This document shows positions 1-9,100 of a DNA stretch of 64,000 bases, piece by piece. Both the position numbers and the translations under genes were made by a program. The DNA is taken from contig NZ_JARPVX010000014.1 in the NCBI RefSeq assembly GCF_033947565.1, positions 1 to 64,000 of the forward strand. Direction: 5' to 3'. The stretch's first letter is position 1, and each line of letters begins with the position of its first letter. This stretch comes from Lichenihabitans sp033947565 (GTDB lineage: Bacteria > Pseudomonadota > Alphaproteobacteria > Rhizobiales > Beijerinckiaceae). A model generated the notes under the pieces. That model worked only from the letters and a program-made list of their open reading frames with translations. It searched no databases and was not told where the DNA came from.

Positions 1-2
1 TG

Positions 3-74
3 AAGATGATCAAGAGGGCGATGTACGGCCGCGCGAAGCTCAACCTGCTCCGTGCTCGCGTGCTCACGGCATGA
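3..74 (+). CDS. ISL3-like transposase, C-terminal end only
   Basis: Only the last 23 codons lie in the window; the rest is cut off at the left edge. The visible residues, with the core KRAMYGRAKLNLLRARVL, match the conserved C-terminal tail of ISL3-family transposases, which move the element by cutting at its terminal inverted repeats. The reading ends at a TGA 13 bases before a candidate terminal repeat, the normal layout at the 3' end of such an element. Whether the element is complete cannot be seen. The family call rests on the tail only. Confidence 0.6.
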   Translation, partial: KMIKRAMYGRAKLNLLRARVLTA

Positions 75-87
75 CCCGCCTTGTCTG

Positions 88-108
88 CACCAAAAGTGCG
101 GAAGGACC
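88..108. repeat. Candidate ISL3-type terminal inverted repeat
   Basis: The sequence caccaaaagtgcggaaggac sits just after the transposase stop. Its complement, starting GGTCCTTCCGCA, resembles the GGCTCTTCC-type ends of ISL3 elements. The matching end is outside the window, so it cannot be confirmed here. If right, the island proper begins near base 109. Confidence 0.4.
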
Positions 109-988
109 AAACGCCGGGTCAACTCTCAGTGAAAATCAACAGCTTGAGCATCGCTAGATCGGCTTCCCTGCCAACAAAAACCATAGTACCCACTTTCCAT
201 AATCATGATTATCGGTGAAGTGAAGGGCATGGGTCGTTTAATGCCGATAGATCGTGTCTTCCAACCTAATTCAGCTGATGCAGGCTACCAGGATCGTCGG
301 CCGAGCCGGGGTCACGGTGCCACGAAGGCAAGTCGACCAAGTGGTCATTGCTCAAGCCGCTGGTGGTATCCAGGGTCACGTAGCGGTCCCGTTGGACGGC
401 CTTCTCGTCGTTCCGTTCGAGCCGGCGCGCCGACGAGGCGGGTGATTGCGCCATGTGGATGGAGGACGAGAGGAACAGCGCCATCGTGAAGCGTTTCGTG
501 AAGATTGCGGATCGCGACCGGCTTCTCAAGCAGGAGCAGCGCGGAATATCCAAGTCTTTCGCCACAATCGCCGATCCACGAAAGGCTTCCCCGGATCCGA
601 GCATCGTGGATGATCTAGGCATGCACGGCGACGAAGTCAGCCTGATGTCCCTCGAGCGCAGGGCGGCCGACCTGCCTCTGGCGTCAACATGCACGAGTTT
701 GCCATAACACAAGACCGCACCTCCTGAGCTTACCCTATGATCGGCATGGCCCGTGATTGACGCTGATCCACCGCATTCACCAAGGCCGGTGATCTATCGC
801 CAAGTGAGCAGACGCGGCACACTGCTCACGCCCGCGCCGGAGGGGGGCATCGTTGTGTGGCATTGGACCTGTGACCCTGAATGGCGAGGTCGCAAACGCC
901 GTTGGAGCCACGTTCTTCTCAGGCGGAACTGGAAGTCGTGGCGATTGCTCTTTCGCTGACGAGCGCCGCTCTTCCCTCAAGGCTTGCG
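109..988. other. Stretch without a recognisable gene
   Basis: Short open frames exist on both strands, for example 453-707 on the plus strand, but none has a convincing ribosome-binding site plus family resemblance, and frames are repeatedly broken. Together with the neighbouring pseudogenes this looks like decayed accessory DNA between an insertion-sequence end and the defence-like genes. Confidence 0.5.
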
Positions 989-1276
989 TCACTTGGGCGA
1001 CGGCGGGAAACTCGCGACCTCGGCCCATGCGCCGTCGACCTTAGTCTTGAGGTGCCGCACGCCGTCGGGGCTCGCGAGCACGATGGCTCCTCACAGGGTA
1101 GGGTCGCTGTGAAGGGCATCCACGCCGGCGGCATGGGTCTCGCGGATGGCGTCGCGACCCATGTTGCGGATCCCGGCGGCGTTCTCGTACGCAGGGCGGA
1201 AGATCGTGGGTTCGACGACGGCGTCGACCAAGGTTCGAGAGATCATCAGAAGGCAGCGCTGTTCCTGGCGCCGCAT
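989..1276 (-). pseudogene. Unrecognised small gene with in-frame stop
   Basis: A minus-strand frame reads about 60 residues of ordinary protein-like composition, meets a TGA at 1091-1093, and continues in the same frame for another 33 residues of protein-like sequence (core VLASPDGVRHLKTKVDGAWA) to a second stop at 989. I do not recognise the family. The continuity across the stop suggests a small gene of about 95 residues broken by one nonsense change, but it could also be a chance frame in decayed DNA. Confidence 0.3.
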
Positions 1277-1344
1277 GATACGGCTGCCGAACGATCGCCC
1301 GAACCAGCCGACGCTCCCGAAGCTGCCTGAACACCTTGGCGATC

Positions 1345-1782
1345 TCAGCCATCTTGGGACTGGGCATCCGCCGCGGATGATCGAAACTGGCCTGGCCTAT
1401 CTGGCAAATCCTTGATACCTGCATTCGGCCATGCGTCGATGTTGACCTCCGAGACAAGAGCGTTGGATGGTTTCTCGTCCGGCAGGCCAATGTAGCCCTT
1501 CGTGTTTGTGTCCAGGACCACCCCGAGTTGTTCCGGGCCAGGAGGGTCGCTCTGGATTGGGATCACCACCAAGTCACCCGCTCTGGCCACCTAGTCAGCC
1601 TCGACCCGTTAATCACCTTCCACGATAAGGATCACTCCAGAGAGGCATTCCCCTACCTCCAGCACCACCAACAGGCAAGCCGGTTGTTCCTTGACGTTGT
1701 CGACCCCTGCCTCGGCCTCGCGGAAGCGAAGGAAGTCATAGCGGAAGACAAGCCCTGGAGTAGGGTCAGGGATACGGGCCAA
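1345..1782 (-). pseudogene. PemK-like toxin, broken
   Basis: Read from a TTG at 1782, the frame gives a start typical of a rhizobial PemK/MazF-like toxin group: PTPGLVFRYDFLRFREAEAG, then a Lys-Glu-Gln-Pro-Ala-Cys-Leu strand. It is stopped by TAA at 1609-1611 and TAG at 1591-1593, and resumes in frame with DLVVIPIQSDPPGPEQLG and VSEVNIDAWPNAGI, the expected central and distal motifs. The usual C-terminal end is lost after PDRPGQF, apparently by a frameshift. Intact members cleave RNA and are held by an antitoxin encoded just upstream. Here the gene overlaps the end of the upstream antitoxin frame, the usual arrangement, but it cannot make an active toxin. Confidence 0.65.
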
Positions 1783-2065
1783 TGTCCGAACCCTCGTCCT
1801 CGAATAGCTCAGCTAAACCGCCTGCGAGCTGCGGAACGACATCGGGGTATGCGTCCTCAAGTTCCTGGATGCGCGCCATGACGCTGTCCGGAAAGCATTC
1901 TGGCCCGGCAACGACCACTCCCCTGTTGGTCCCGACATAGTCCTCGATAGACATGATCACGAAGCGCGGCTTCTCGTAAATCGTGAGCAGGACGGGTGCC
2001 TTGGCAGCCTCCGTCTAGATCTCCGAAGCGGCACGCTGCATATCACGGGCGGTGAAGGTCAGCAT
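1766..2065 (-). pseudogene. Phd/YefM-type antitoxin, amber-interrupted
   Basis: From an ATG at 2065, with AAAGGA seven bases upstream, the frame begins MLTFTARDMQRAASEI, the classic start of Phd/YefM antitoxins. It is cut by TAG at 2015-2017 (codon 17) and continues in frame with TEAAKAPVLLTIYEKPRFVI and MSIEDY, the remaining Phd signature. Total length would be 99 residues, normal for the family. These proteins bind the toxin and repress their own promoter. The single amber codon is the only visible lesion; re-initiation at GTG 1960 would lack the DNA-binding part. Next to the dead toxin, the simplest reading is a decayed addiction module. Confidence 0.7.
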
Positions 2066-2078
2066 CGTACGTTCCTTT

Positions 2079-2104
2079 ACCAAACGTATGTATTATCAGT
2101 TGGT
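2079..2104. promoter_or_regulatory. Inverted repeat upstream of antitoxin remnant
   Basis: ACCAA and TTGGT arms separated by 16 bases lie 14-39 bases before the antitoxin start codon, where Phd-type antitoxins usually bind to repress their operon. Seen directly; the operator role is inference. Confidence 0.35.
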
Positions 2105-2368
2105 AGTCAAGAATTCGCTTTGAGGCCATCCTCCCTTCCGCAAGGTACTCGCGATGGCGGGATCTGATCGGCCTGCCAGTCCTTCGGTCCATGACCGCGT
2201 ACTCGCCTCCTAGGAAACTAAGGATTTCCCCGAAGGCACAAGGGATTGCTCACCTGATCCAAGGACCTTGACGGTCTCGCCGAAGAATGGAACGCACCGG
2301 TCTACCAAAAGGCTTCGCCGCCTCGCATGGACGACGAGCCAGCATCGCGCGCGGCTCTTCTCTTTCTG

Positions 2369-5269
2369 TCAAGGGCTTGTCATGACACGAAATCCTTCGA
2401 CGTCGGCACTTCTCAGGTGCAGGTGAGCGGAAGCGAAGAGCTGACGCAACTCTTGGGAAAGAGCAGCTCCCGCGAAACCCGGCTGGACGATCGTGATGGT
2501 GAAACGGGGCGGGTGGGGTCGCCTCAGCATGCGTTCGACATCGCCGAAAGTGCCCCTGATGAACCGCTCGGCTGCTCCCTGCCTACGATGCTCGATCCTG
2601 CACTTGATCCTCTCGCGTTCGCACCACCTGACCGACTTGATCGCTTGGCCAACGACTTCGTAGGCGTCCGCGACCCGGGCGCCCGCTGTACGTTCCTTGG
2701 TGCTCTTGCAATGGATCATGTCAACGAGAGTTTCCTCGCCGTTCTCGCGGATGCTGATGAAATCGGCGATCTCGCCGGCGCCGTGGTCGCAGAAGATCAC
2801 GCCCCCGGGCTCGTGGCCGAGATGGTCCTGAACGAACTCGAAGATGGAGCGCTTGCCGCCGTGGGCCTGTCCCACTTCGGTGTTTATGCAAACGTTCAGC
2901 GCACGGAAATCGTGAGGTAGAATGCAAGCCGGATCGAAAGCCGCGTGATCCAGGTCATGCGGCTCAGTGTAGGCGTTTCCGACAAGGTGGCCCATCGCCA
3001 CCGTGAGCATTATCGGCGGCCGGGCTTCGAGATGGTCGAGCAGCCCGCACGTGACGCCGCCGTGGCGTTCCATCTGCACGTCATGGCTTCCGTTCCGGAG
3101 GCGGAAGTAAGGTGCACCGCGGATGTCGAAGGTCAAATCAATGACAAGGCCATGCCCTTTGATCGTGATCGGGACCTCGTGCCCCGTGCAGCCATCGTGG
3201 TCGACCGCGATGTCGAAGTCGCTCAGGGGAACGGCCGTGAAACCATGAGTCCCAGGTATCATCACGGACCAAGGCTTGAGATAGACGTCCTTGTCCCAGT
3301 CAGCGAAGAACACCTTGGCCGGCAGTCGTTCGATCTCGGCCGCCATCGAGAGCAGGTCGAGACCTGAATTGGTGACCGCCTTGCGCGTGCTCGCCAGCTT
3401 GTCGGCCATCTCGTCCATCCACTCGATCAAGTCGAACAGTCGAGCCGAACTGTTCTGCCAGACCTTGGACGCGCTGCTCGCGCCGATAGTGATGTCGACG
3501 CCTTCCTTCGTGCCACGTCCGAAGAAGTGACCCCTCGTGTATTGTTGCCCGTGGCTGCGGTCGATCGTCCGCTCGACGGACCCTCCGGCCTTGATGGTGT
3601 ATTGCTCGGCCGCGCTGTTCGACGTGCGGCTGCGCATGCCGATATTGAAGAACTTCGTGTTGTCGAGGTCGAGCAGCACTCGATCGAGGGTGCTTGTCGA
3701 CAGGCCGCGCACCGCGTGTCCGGCGATGGCCTCTGCAAGCCGCTGGTAGGTCCCATCCTGCCTCTTGGAGGCGCAGACAAACAGGAAACCGTGTTCACGA
3801 TTGTGATGGATGACGAACAGATGGTTGCGGAGATCCATAAGACGATCATCTTCCGACCATTTCACGCGAGCTTGCTCCCGTGTGATGAATACCGCTGTTA
3901 CGAAGTCTTCGCTCACGGCGGTGTAAACGACGTTCATCGCCGCCGGAAACTTGATGGTCTCGTCGATACTGACCTGGTCGGACAGCCGCCAAACCTTCAC
4001 GTGCATGTACGGCATTAGTCCGTAGAGCGACAACTCGTCGAGATCGGGTGGATTGTAGGCGTCCGTCGAGAACGATTCGAGGATCTCCCGAGCCCGCTCC
4101 TCCTTGAGCACTCGCGTGGCGCTCAGGTTCGGAACGATTTCATTCCAGGCCGCACCTTGGGCGTAAAGTTTCTCCGCCTCGACTTTTATGCTGGACGGAG
4201 CTGCGATGAACGTGGCCTGGCCCAGCCGGTCCCCGGCAGTGCGAGCGAACCTGCCGATGAATTGCAGGGTCACAGCCAGCGACTTGTGCGGGCTATGGAT
4301 GGCAGCGATCTTGAGACTGGGCAAGTCAAACCCTTCGCCCAGCATGTTGACGCAGATGATGCCATCGAGATCGCCGGTTCGGAGCAAGGCAATAGCCCGT
4401 TTCACATGGGTGAGAGAATGCTCGCTGGTGATTAGTTGCAGCTTGAGGCCGGTCTCGCGTTCGTAGATGCCCAACAGGTCCTTGGCGCGGGCCTTGCTGT
4501 CCGTGCGCACCATCAGCCGGTGCAGGTAGCCGTCCGCCTGATCGCTCCGGAGTTGAAGCTCGGCGGCTCGAGCGATGGCGGCATCTTCCTCGGCGGGCGC
4601 GACCCCCTCGATGGGAACGTATCTGATCTGGCCGAAGACACCGTCGTCGTACGCTCGCTTGAGGTCGTACGTGAATACGAAGCGTCCCTTAATTTCCATC
4701 TCGTCACGGCGAAACGGAGTGGCCGAAAACAGCGCGCGGCGAGCGTCAGGGAAGCTCTTGAGGAGTTCGGTCCAGGTGTGGGCCGGGCTGTGATGGGCTT
4801 CGTCAACGAGGACGAGATCGAAGAAGTCCGGAGGCGGCAGGGCAACTCCATCCACGCTCGGGCTTGCGCTGTTCGGGGTCGCGATGATGACGTCGTTGAG
4901 CCGAAGCGCGTCCCAGTCCGCGATCTTGCCGTTCGCATTGAAGACTGTCGGCACGGCAAGATCGCCCGGAACGGCCCCCAGTCTCTTCAAGACGCCGAGA
5001 ACTCGGAAGTCTTCGTAGATCTGCTCGCGGACAAGACGGCTTGGAGTGATGACCAGGGCTCGTCGTGCGCGAAGGAGGAAGGCGGCGGCTTGCAGGACCG
5101 CGGTTTTGCCGGAGCCTGTTGGCATGGTGACGATCGCGGGATCGTAGCGCTGGGAGAAGTGCGATCCCAGGGCGAATAGGGCGCCTCGTTGCGCATCTCG
5201 AAAGCCCGGAACCGGACCAGAAGGCAGAGGGTAGGTCAGGGCCGAGTAGTTGCTTTCGAAGTAGCTCAT
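2369..5269 (-). CDS. SF2 helicase with nuclease-like C-terminus, TIR-associated
   Basis: This 966-residue protein opens with a DEAD/DEAH-type superfamily 2 motor: Walker A MPTGSGKT at 49-56, DEAHH at 156-160, SATPF at 182-186, NMLGEGFD near 308-315 and QFIGRFART at 336-344. A long middle region of unknown fold follows. The last 140 residues contain CDHGAGEIADF (about 827-837) and MIHCKSTKE (about 851-859), which looks like a PD-(D/E)xK restriction-type core with HCK in place of the usual (D/E)xK. The start ATG overlaps the stop of the TIR gene (ATGA), so the two are co-translated. A helicase-nuclease paired with a TIR protein in an IS-flanked island points to phage or plasmid defence. The helicase call is firm; the nuclease and defence roles are inferred. 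Confidence 0.85.
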   Translation of the reverse strand: MSYFESNYSALTYPLPSGPVPGFRDAQRGALFALGSHFSQRYDPAIVTMPTGSGKTAVLQAAAFLLRARRALVITPSRLVREQIYEDFRVLGVLKRLGAVPGDLAVPTVFNANGKIADWDALRLNDVIIATPNSASPSVDGVALPPPDFFDLVLVDEAHHSPAHTWTELLKSFPDARRALFSATPFRRDEMEIKGRFVFTYDLKRAYDDGVFGQIRYVPIEGVAPAEEDAAIARAAELQLRSDQADGYLHRLMVRTDSKARAKDLLGIYERETGLKLQLITSEHSLTHVKRAIALLRTGDLDGIICVNMLGEGFDLPSLKIAAIHSPHKSLAVTLQFIGRFARTAGDRLGQATFIAAPSSIKVEAEKLYAQGAAWNEIVPNLSATRVLKEERAREILESFSTDAYNPPDLDELSLYGLMPYMHVKVWRLSDQVSIDETIKFPAAMNVVYTAVSEDFVTAVFITREQARVKWSEDDRLMDLRNHLFVIHHNREHGFLFVCASKRQDGTYQRLAEAIAGHAVRGLSTSTLDRVLLDLDNTKFFNIGMRSRTSNSAAEQYTIKAGGSVERTIDRSHGQQYTRGHFFGRGTKEGVDITIGASSASKVWQNSSARLFDLIEWMDEMADKLASTRKAVTNSGLDLLSMAAEIERLPAKVFFADWDKDVYLKPWSVMIPGTHGFTAVPLSDFDIAVDHDGCTGHEVPITIKGHGLVIDLTFDIRGAPYFRLRNGSHDVQMERHGGVTCGLLDHLEARPPIMLTVAMGHLVGNAYTEPHDLDHAAFDPACILPHDFRALNVCINTEVGQAHGGKRSIFEFVQDHLGHEPGGVIFCDHGAGEIADFISIRENGEETLVDMIHCKSTKERTAGARVADAYEVVGQAIKSVRWCERERIKCRIEHRRQGAAERFIRGTFGDVERMLRRPHPPRFTITIVQPGFAGAALSQELRQLFASAHLHLRSADVEGFRVMTSP

Positions 5270-5964
5270 CTGAGCCTCGACTTTTTTCGCCGAGCGGGTT
5301 TGGCCGTGAGCGTCTTGGTCTTTCGTTTCGGTGATGACGACGATGGAGCAACCAGAGCTTTCGTCTGACTGGACACCTTGCTCGGATTAAGTGTCTTTGT
5401 TGAGCTCGACTGCTTGGCTGGCGACGCCTTTGCCGACGTCGACTTCGAAGGTTTTAGGATCGTCTGGCGCTGCCTGGGGCTACTAGCCCGCGTTATCGCT
5501 TTTTGAGAGGTCGCCTGGTCACCGGCCTTCGCCTCTGCGATGACCCTCCTCAGGCCGTTTACGATGTCCTCGAAAGCAGCATCGCGGTTCGCCCACCGGG
5601 TGACCTCCTTGCCGTCGACCGGCAGGCTCTTGTAATGGCCCATCCGCGTGTGTTTCCATTGACAGGGCCTAAGGATCGCAACCACGACGTGCATGGTACC
5701 GCGAGCGGCTCGGCGAAGTGCGTACTGGTATTCCGTCATGAAGCAGTATCGGGAGGCCAGGTAGTCCGGGCTGGCGAGCGCAATGAAGATCGTGGCGCCC
5801 TTGAGCTTTCGCATGATCTCGGCGTCGAGAGCTTTCCCAGGCGTAATGTCACCATCGTAGAAGACGCCAAGGCCGTCACGCTCAAGCGCGGCAAGGTGGG
5901 TTTTCAGCTTGACCCTAAAGGCTTCATCCTTGTGGGAATATGAAACGAAGAGCCTGACGGTCAT
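5266..5964 (-). CDS. TIR-domain protein with basic Ser/Lys tail
   Basis: The ATG at 5964 is preferred because GAGGGG lies just upstream; an in-frame TTG at 5976 would add four residues. The 232-residue product begins MTVRLFVSYSHKDE, a typical TIR opening, with the BB-loop-like segment FYDGDITPGKALDAEI near 35-50 and a Glu in SRYCFMTEYQYAL near position 78, where TIR NADases carry their catalytic glutamate. The TIR fold covers about residues 1-150. The remaining 80 residues are almost all Ser, Lys, Thr, Ala, Pro and Arg, like a histone H1 tail. Bacterial TIR proteins usually consume NAD+ or make cyclic ADP-ribose signals during phage defence. The stop overlaps the helicase start, so this is likely the sensor or effector of a two-gene unit. 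Confidence 0.85.
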   Translation of the reverse strand: MTVRLFVSYSHKDEAFRVKLKTHLAALERDGLGVFYDGDITPGKALDAEIMRKLKGATIFIALASPDYLASRYCFMTEYQYALRRAARGTMHVVVAILRPCQWKHTRMGHYKSLPVDGKEVTRWANRDAAFEDIVNGLRRVIAEAKAGDQATSQKAITRASSPRQRQTILKPSKSTSAKASPAKQSSSTKTLNPSKVSSQTKALVAPSSSSPKRKTKTLTAKPARRKKSRLR

Positions 5965-6081
5965 GACCCCTCGCAACCGGTTCGTTGATCGACCTCCCCC
6001 ACCCGATCAGACGGCGTACCTGCATCGTTGTGCTTACGACAACAGAGCGCCAGGATGCCCTGTTCTCGTTGGGTTCTACAA

Positions 6082-6114
6082 TTGCGGACAAACCACCCTG
6101 TTTTGCGGACAAAC
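6082..6114. repeat. Direct repeat ttgcggacaaac, possible IS end
   Basis: The 12-base unit ttgcggacaaac occurs at 6082-6093 and again at 6103-6114, 21 bases apart. Repeated short motifs at this spacing are seen at ends of IS21-like elements, but no transposase is next to it. It lies between the TIR gene and the core gene nrdJ, so it may mark the right boundary of the island. Confidence 0.3.
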
Positions 6115-6146
6115 TATGCTGCCCCTAACACGCAGCAGGCCGCCTC

Positions 6147-9100
6147 TCAGCTGCACCCCGTCGTCGAGCCGCAGGTGTCGCACTTCAGGCAGGTGCCGTT
6201 GCGCACCATGGTGAAGTTGGCGCATTCCGGGCAGGATTCGCCGACGTAGCCCTTCATCCGGGCCTCGGCCTTCTTGTCGGCCACGGCTTCCTTGGCGGCC
6301 GCAAAACCTTGCGGCTCGCTCCAGGCCAGGGCCGTCAGCTCTTCCGTGACGGCCTCGCGGGCCACCTCGCGGCTGACCTCCTGCTTCAGGGCGGTGGCGC
6401 CGTCGGTCGCAAAGGCCGGCGCCTTGCCGGCCTGGGTGCCGCGGGCGTCGTCCGACACGCCGCCACGTACCAGCATCAGCCGGTCGCCCTTCGAGCGCAC
6501 CAGACCCTTGGACATGAACCCTGAGTCGGTTGCCCGCACTTCCATGCCACCGGTGCGGCCCTCGCCCTCGCCCTTGCCCATGGCGTCGAAGCCGAGGTCG
6601 GAGGGCGCCACATGGGCGAGATCGGTCCGGTCGAGATACGACACGGCGAGTTCGCGGAACACATAGTCGAGGATCGAGGTGGCGTTCTTGATGGCGTCGT
6701 TGCCCTGCACGGGGCCCGCCGGCTCGAAGCGCGTGAAGGTGAAGGCTTCCACATATTCCTCGAGCGGCACGCCATATTGCAGGCCGAGCGAGATCGCGAT
6801 GGCGAAGTTGTTCATCAACGACCGGAAGGCGGCACCCTCCTTGTGCATGTCGAGGAAGATCTCGCCGAGGCGGCCGTCCTTGTACTCGCCCGTCTTCAGA
6901 TAGATCTTGTGGCCGCCGACGCTGGCCTTCTGGGTGTAGCCCGCCCGCCGGTTCGGCAGCTTCTCACGCTCGCGCTGCCGCTCGACACGCTCGACGATGC
7001 GTTCGACGATCCGCTCGGCCACTTCCGTGGCGCGCGCCGGCAACGAGGCCGCGAGATGCGTCTCGATGGCATCCTCGGCATCGTCCTGGTCGTCGGCGAT
7101 CAACTGGCTGTTCAGCGGCTGCGACAGCTTCGACCCGTCGCGGTAAAGCGCGTTGGCCTTCAGGCCGAGGCGCCAGGACGTCAGATAGGCGTCCTTGCAG
7201 GCCTCGACGCTGGCGTCGTTCGGCATGTTGATGGTCTTCGAGATGGCGCCCGAGATGAAGGGCTGCGCGGCCGCCATCATGCGGATGTGGCTGTCGACCG
7301 ACAGGTAGCGCTTGCCGGTGCGACCGCACGGGTTGGCGCAATCGAAGACGTTGTAATGGGCGGCCTTCAGGTGCGGCGCGCCTTCGAGCGTCATCGCCCC
7401 GCAGCAGAACACGTTGGCGGCCTCGATATCGGCCCGCGAAAAGCCGAGGAAGGGCAGCAGCTCGAACTTCGGATCGTCGAGCTTCTCGGCCGGCACCTTC
7501 AGGGTGTTGACCAGGAAGTCGGCCCCGAGCGCCCATTTGTTGAAGGCGAACTTGATATCGAAGGCGCTGGCGAGGCTCTTCTCGAGCCCTTCAAGCTTGT
7601 CGTCGGTGAAGCCCTTGGCGCGCAGCGACGAGGTGTTGATGGCGGGGGCCTGCCTGAGGCTGCCGTGGCCGAGCGCATAAACCTCGATCTCGGCGATCTC
7701 CGACTCGCGATAGCCGAGCGCCCGCAGGGCTTCCGGCACGGCACGGTTGATGATCTTGAAATAGCCGCCGCCAGCGAGCTTCTTGAACTTCACCAGGGCG
7801 AAGTCGGGCTCAATGCCGGTGGTGTCGCAATCCATCACGAGGCCGATGGTGCCGGTGGGCGCCACCACGGTGGTTTGCGCGTTGCGATAGCCATGGGCTT
7901 CGCCGGCGCTGACCGCGAGGTCCCAGGCCGCGCGGGCCCGGGTGACGAGGAGCGGATCGGAGCAGGAGGCCGCGTCGAGCGGCACCGGGTTGACGGCCAG
8001 CTGCTCGTAGCCCTGCGCCTCGCCATAGGCGGCGCGGCGATGGTTGCGCATCACCCGCAGCATGGCGTCGGCGTTGGGAGCATAGCCCGGGAAGGCGCCG
8101 AGCTCGGACGCCATCTCGGCCGAAGTGGCGTAGCAGACGCCCGTCATCAGCGCCGAAAGCGCGCCGCAGATGGCCCGACCTTCGTCGGAATCGTAAGCGA
8201 TGCCGGACGACATCAGCAGGCCGCCGATGTTGGCGTAGCCGAGGCCGAGCGTGCGGTAGCGAAAGGACAGCCGGGCGATCTCGTCCGACGGGAACTGCGC
8301 CATCAGCACCGAGACTTCGAGCACCACGGTCCACAACCGCACGGCATGCTCATAGGCCACCGTGTCGATGCGCTTGGTGGTCGGGTCCTTGAACTGCAGC
8401 AGGTTCAACGACGCGAGGTTGCAGGCCGTGTCGTCGAGGAACATATATTCCGAACACGGGTTCGAGGCGATGATCGGCCCCGACACCGGGCAGGTGTGCC
8501 AGTCGTTGATGGTGGTGTGGTATTGCAGGCCCGGATCGGCCGACGCCCAGGCCGCATAGCCGATCTTCTCCCACAGATCGCGGGCCTTGATGGTTTTTAG
8601 CGGCTTGCCGTCGAGGCGGCGCGTCAGCGACCAGTCGGCGTCCTGCTCCACGGCGCGCAGGAAATCATCGGTCACGCGCACCGAGTTGTTGGAGTTCTGG
8701 CCCGCCACCGTCAGGTAGGCTTCGGAATCCCAATCGGTGTCGAATTCCGGCAGGTCGAGCGTGGTGTGGCCGAGGCGGGCCAGGTGGATAACGCGCCCGA
8801 TCATGTTGTCCGGCACGCTCAAAGCGCGCGCGGCCTTGATGGCTTTCTTCAGCGCCGGATTCTTCTCGGGCAGGAAGCAGTCGTCACCCGGGCCGTCGCA
8901 ATTCACGCAAGCGCGCAGCACGGCGTTGAGGTGCTTCTTGTTGATCTTCGAGCCGGTGACGAGGGCCGCGACCTTCTGCTCTTCGCGCACCTTCCAATCG
9001 ATATAGGCTTCGATGTCGGGATGGTCGGCGTCGACCACCACCATCTTGGCGGCGCGGCGCGTGGTGCCCCCCGACTTGATGGCGCCCGCGGCGCGGTCGC

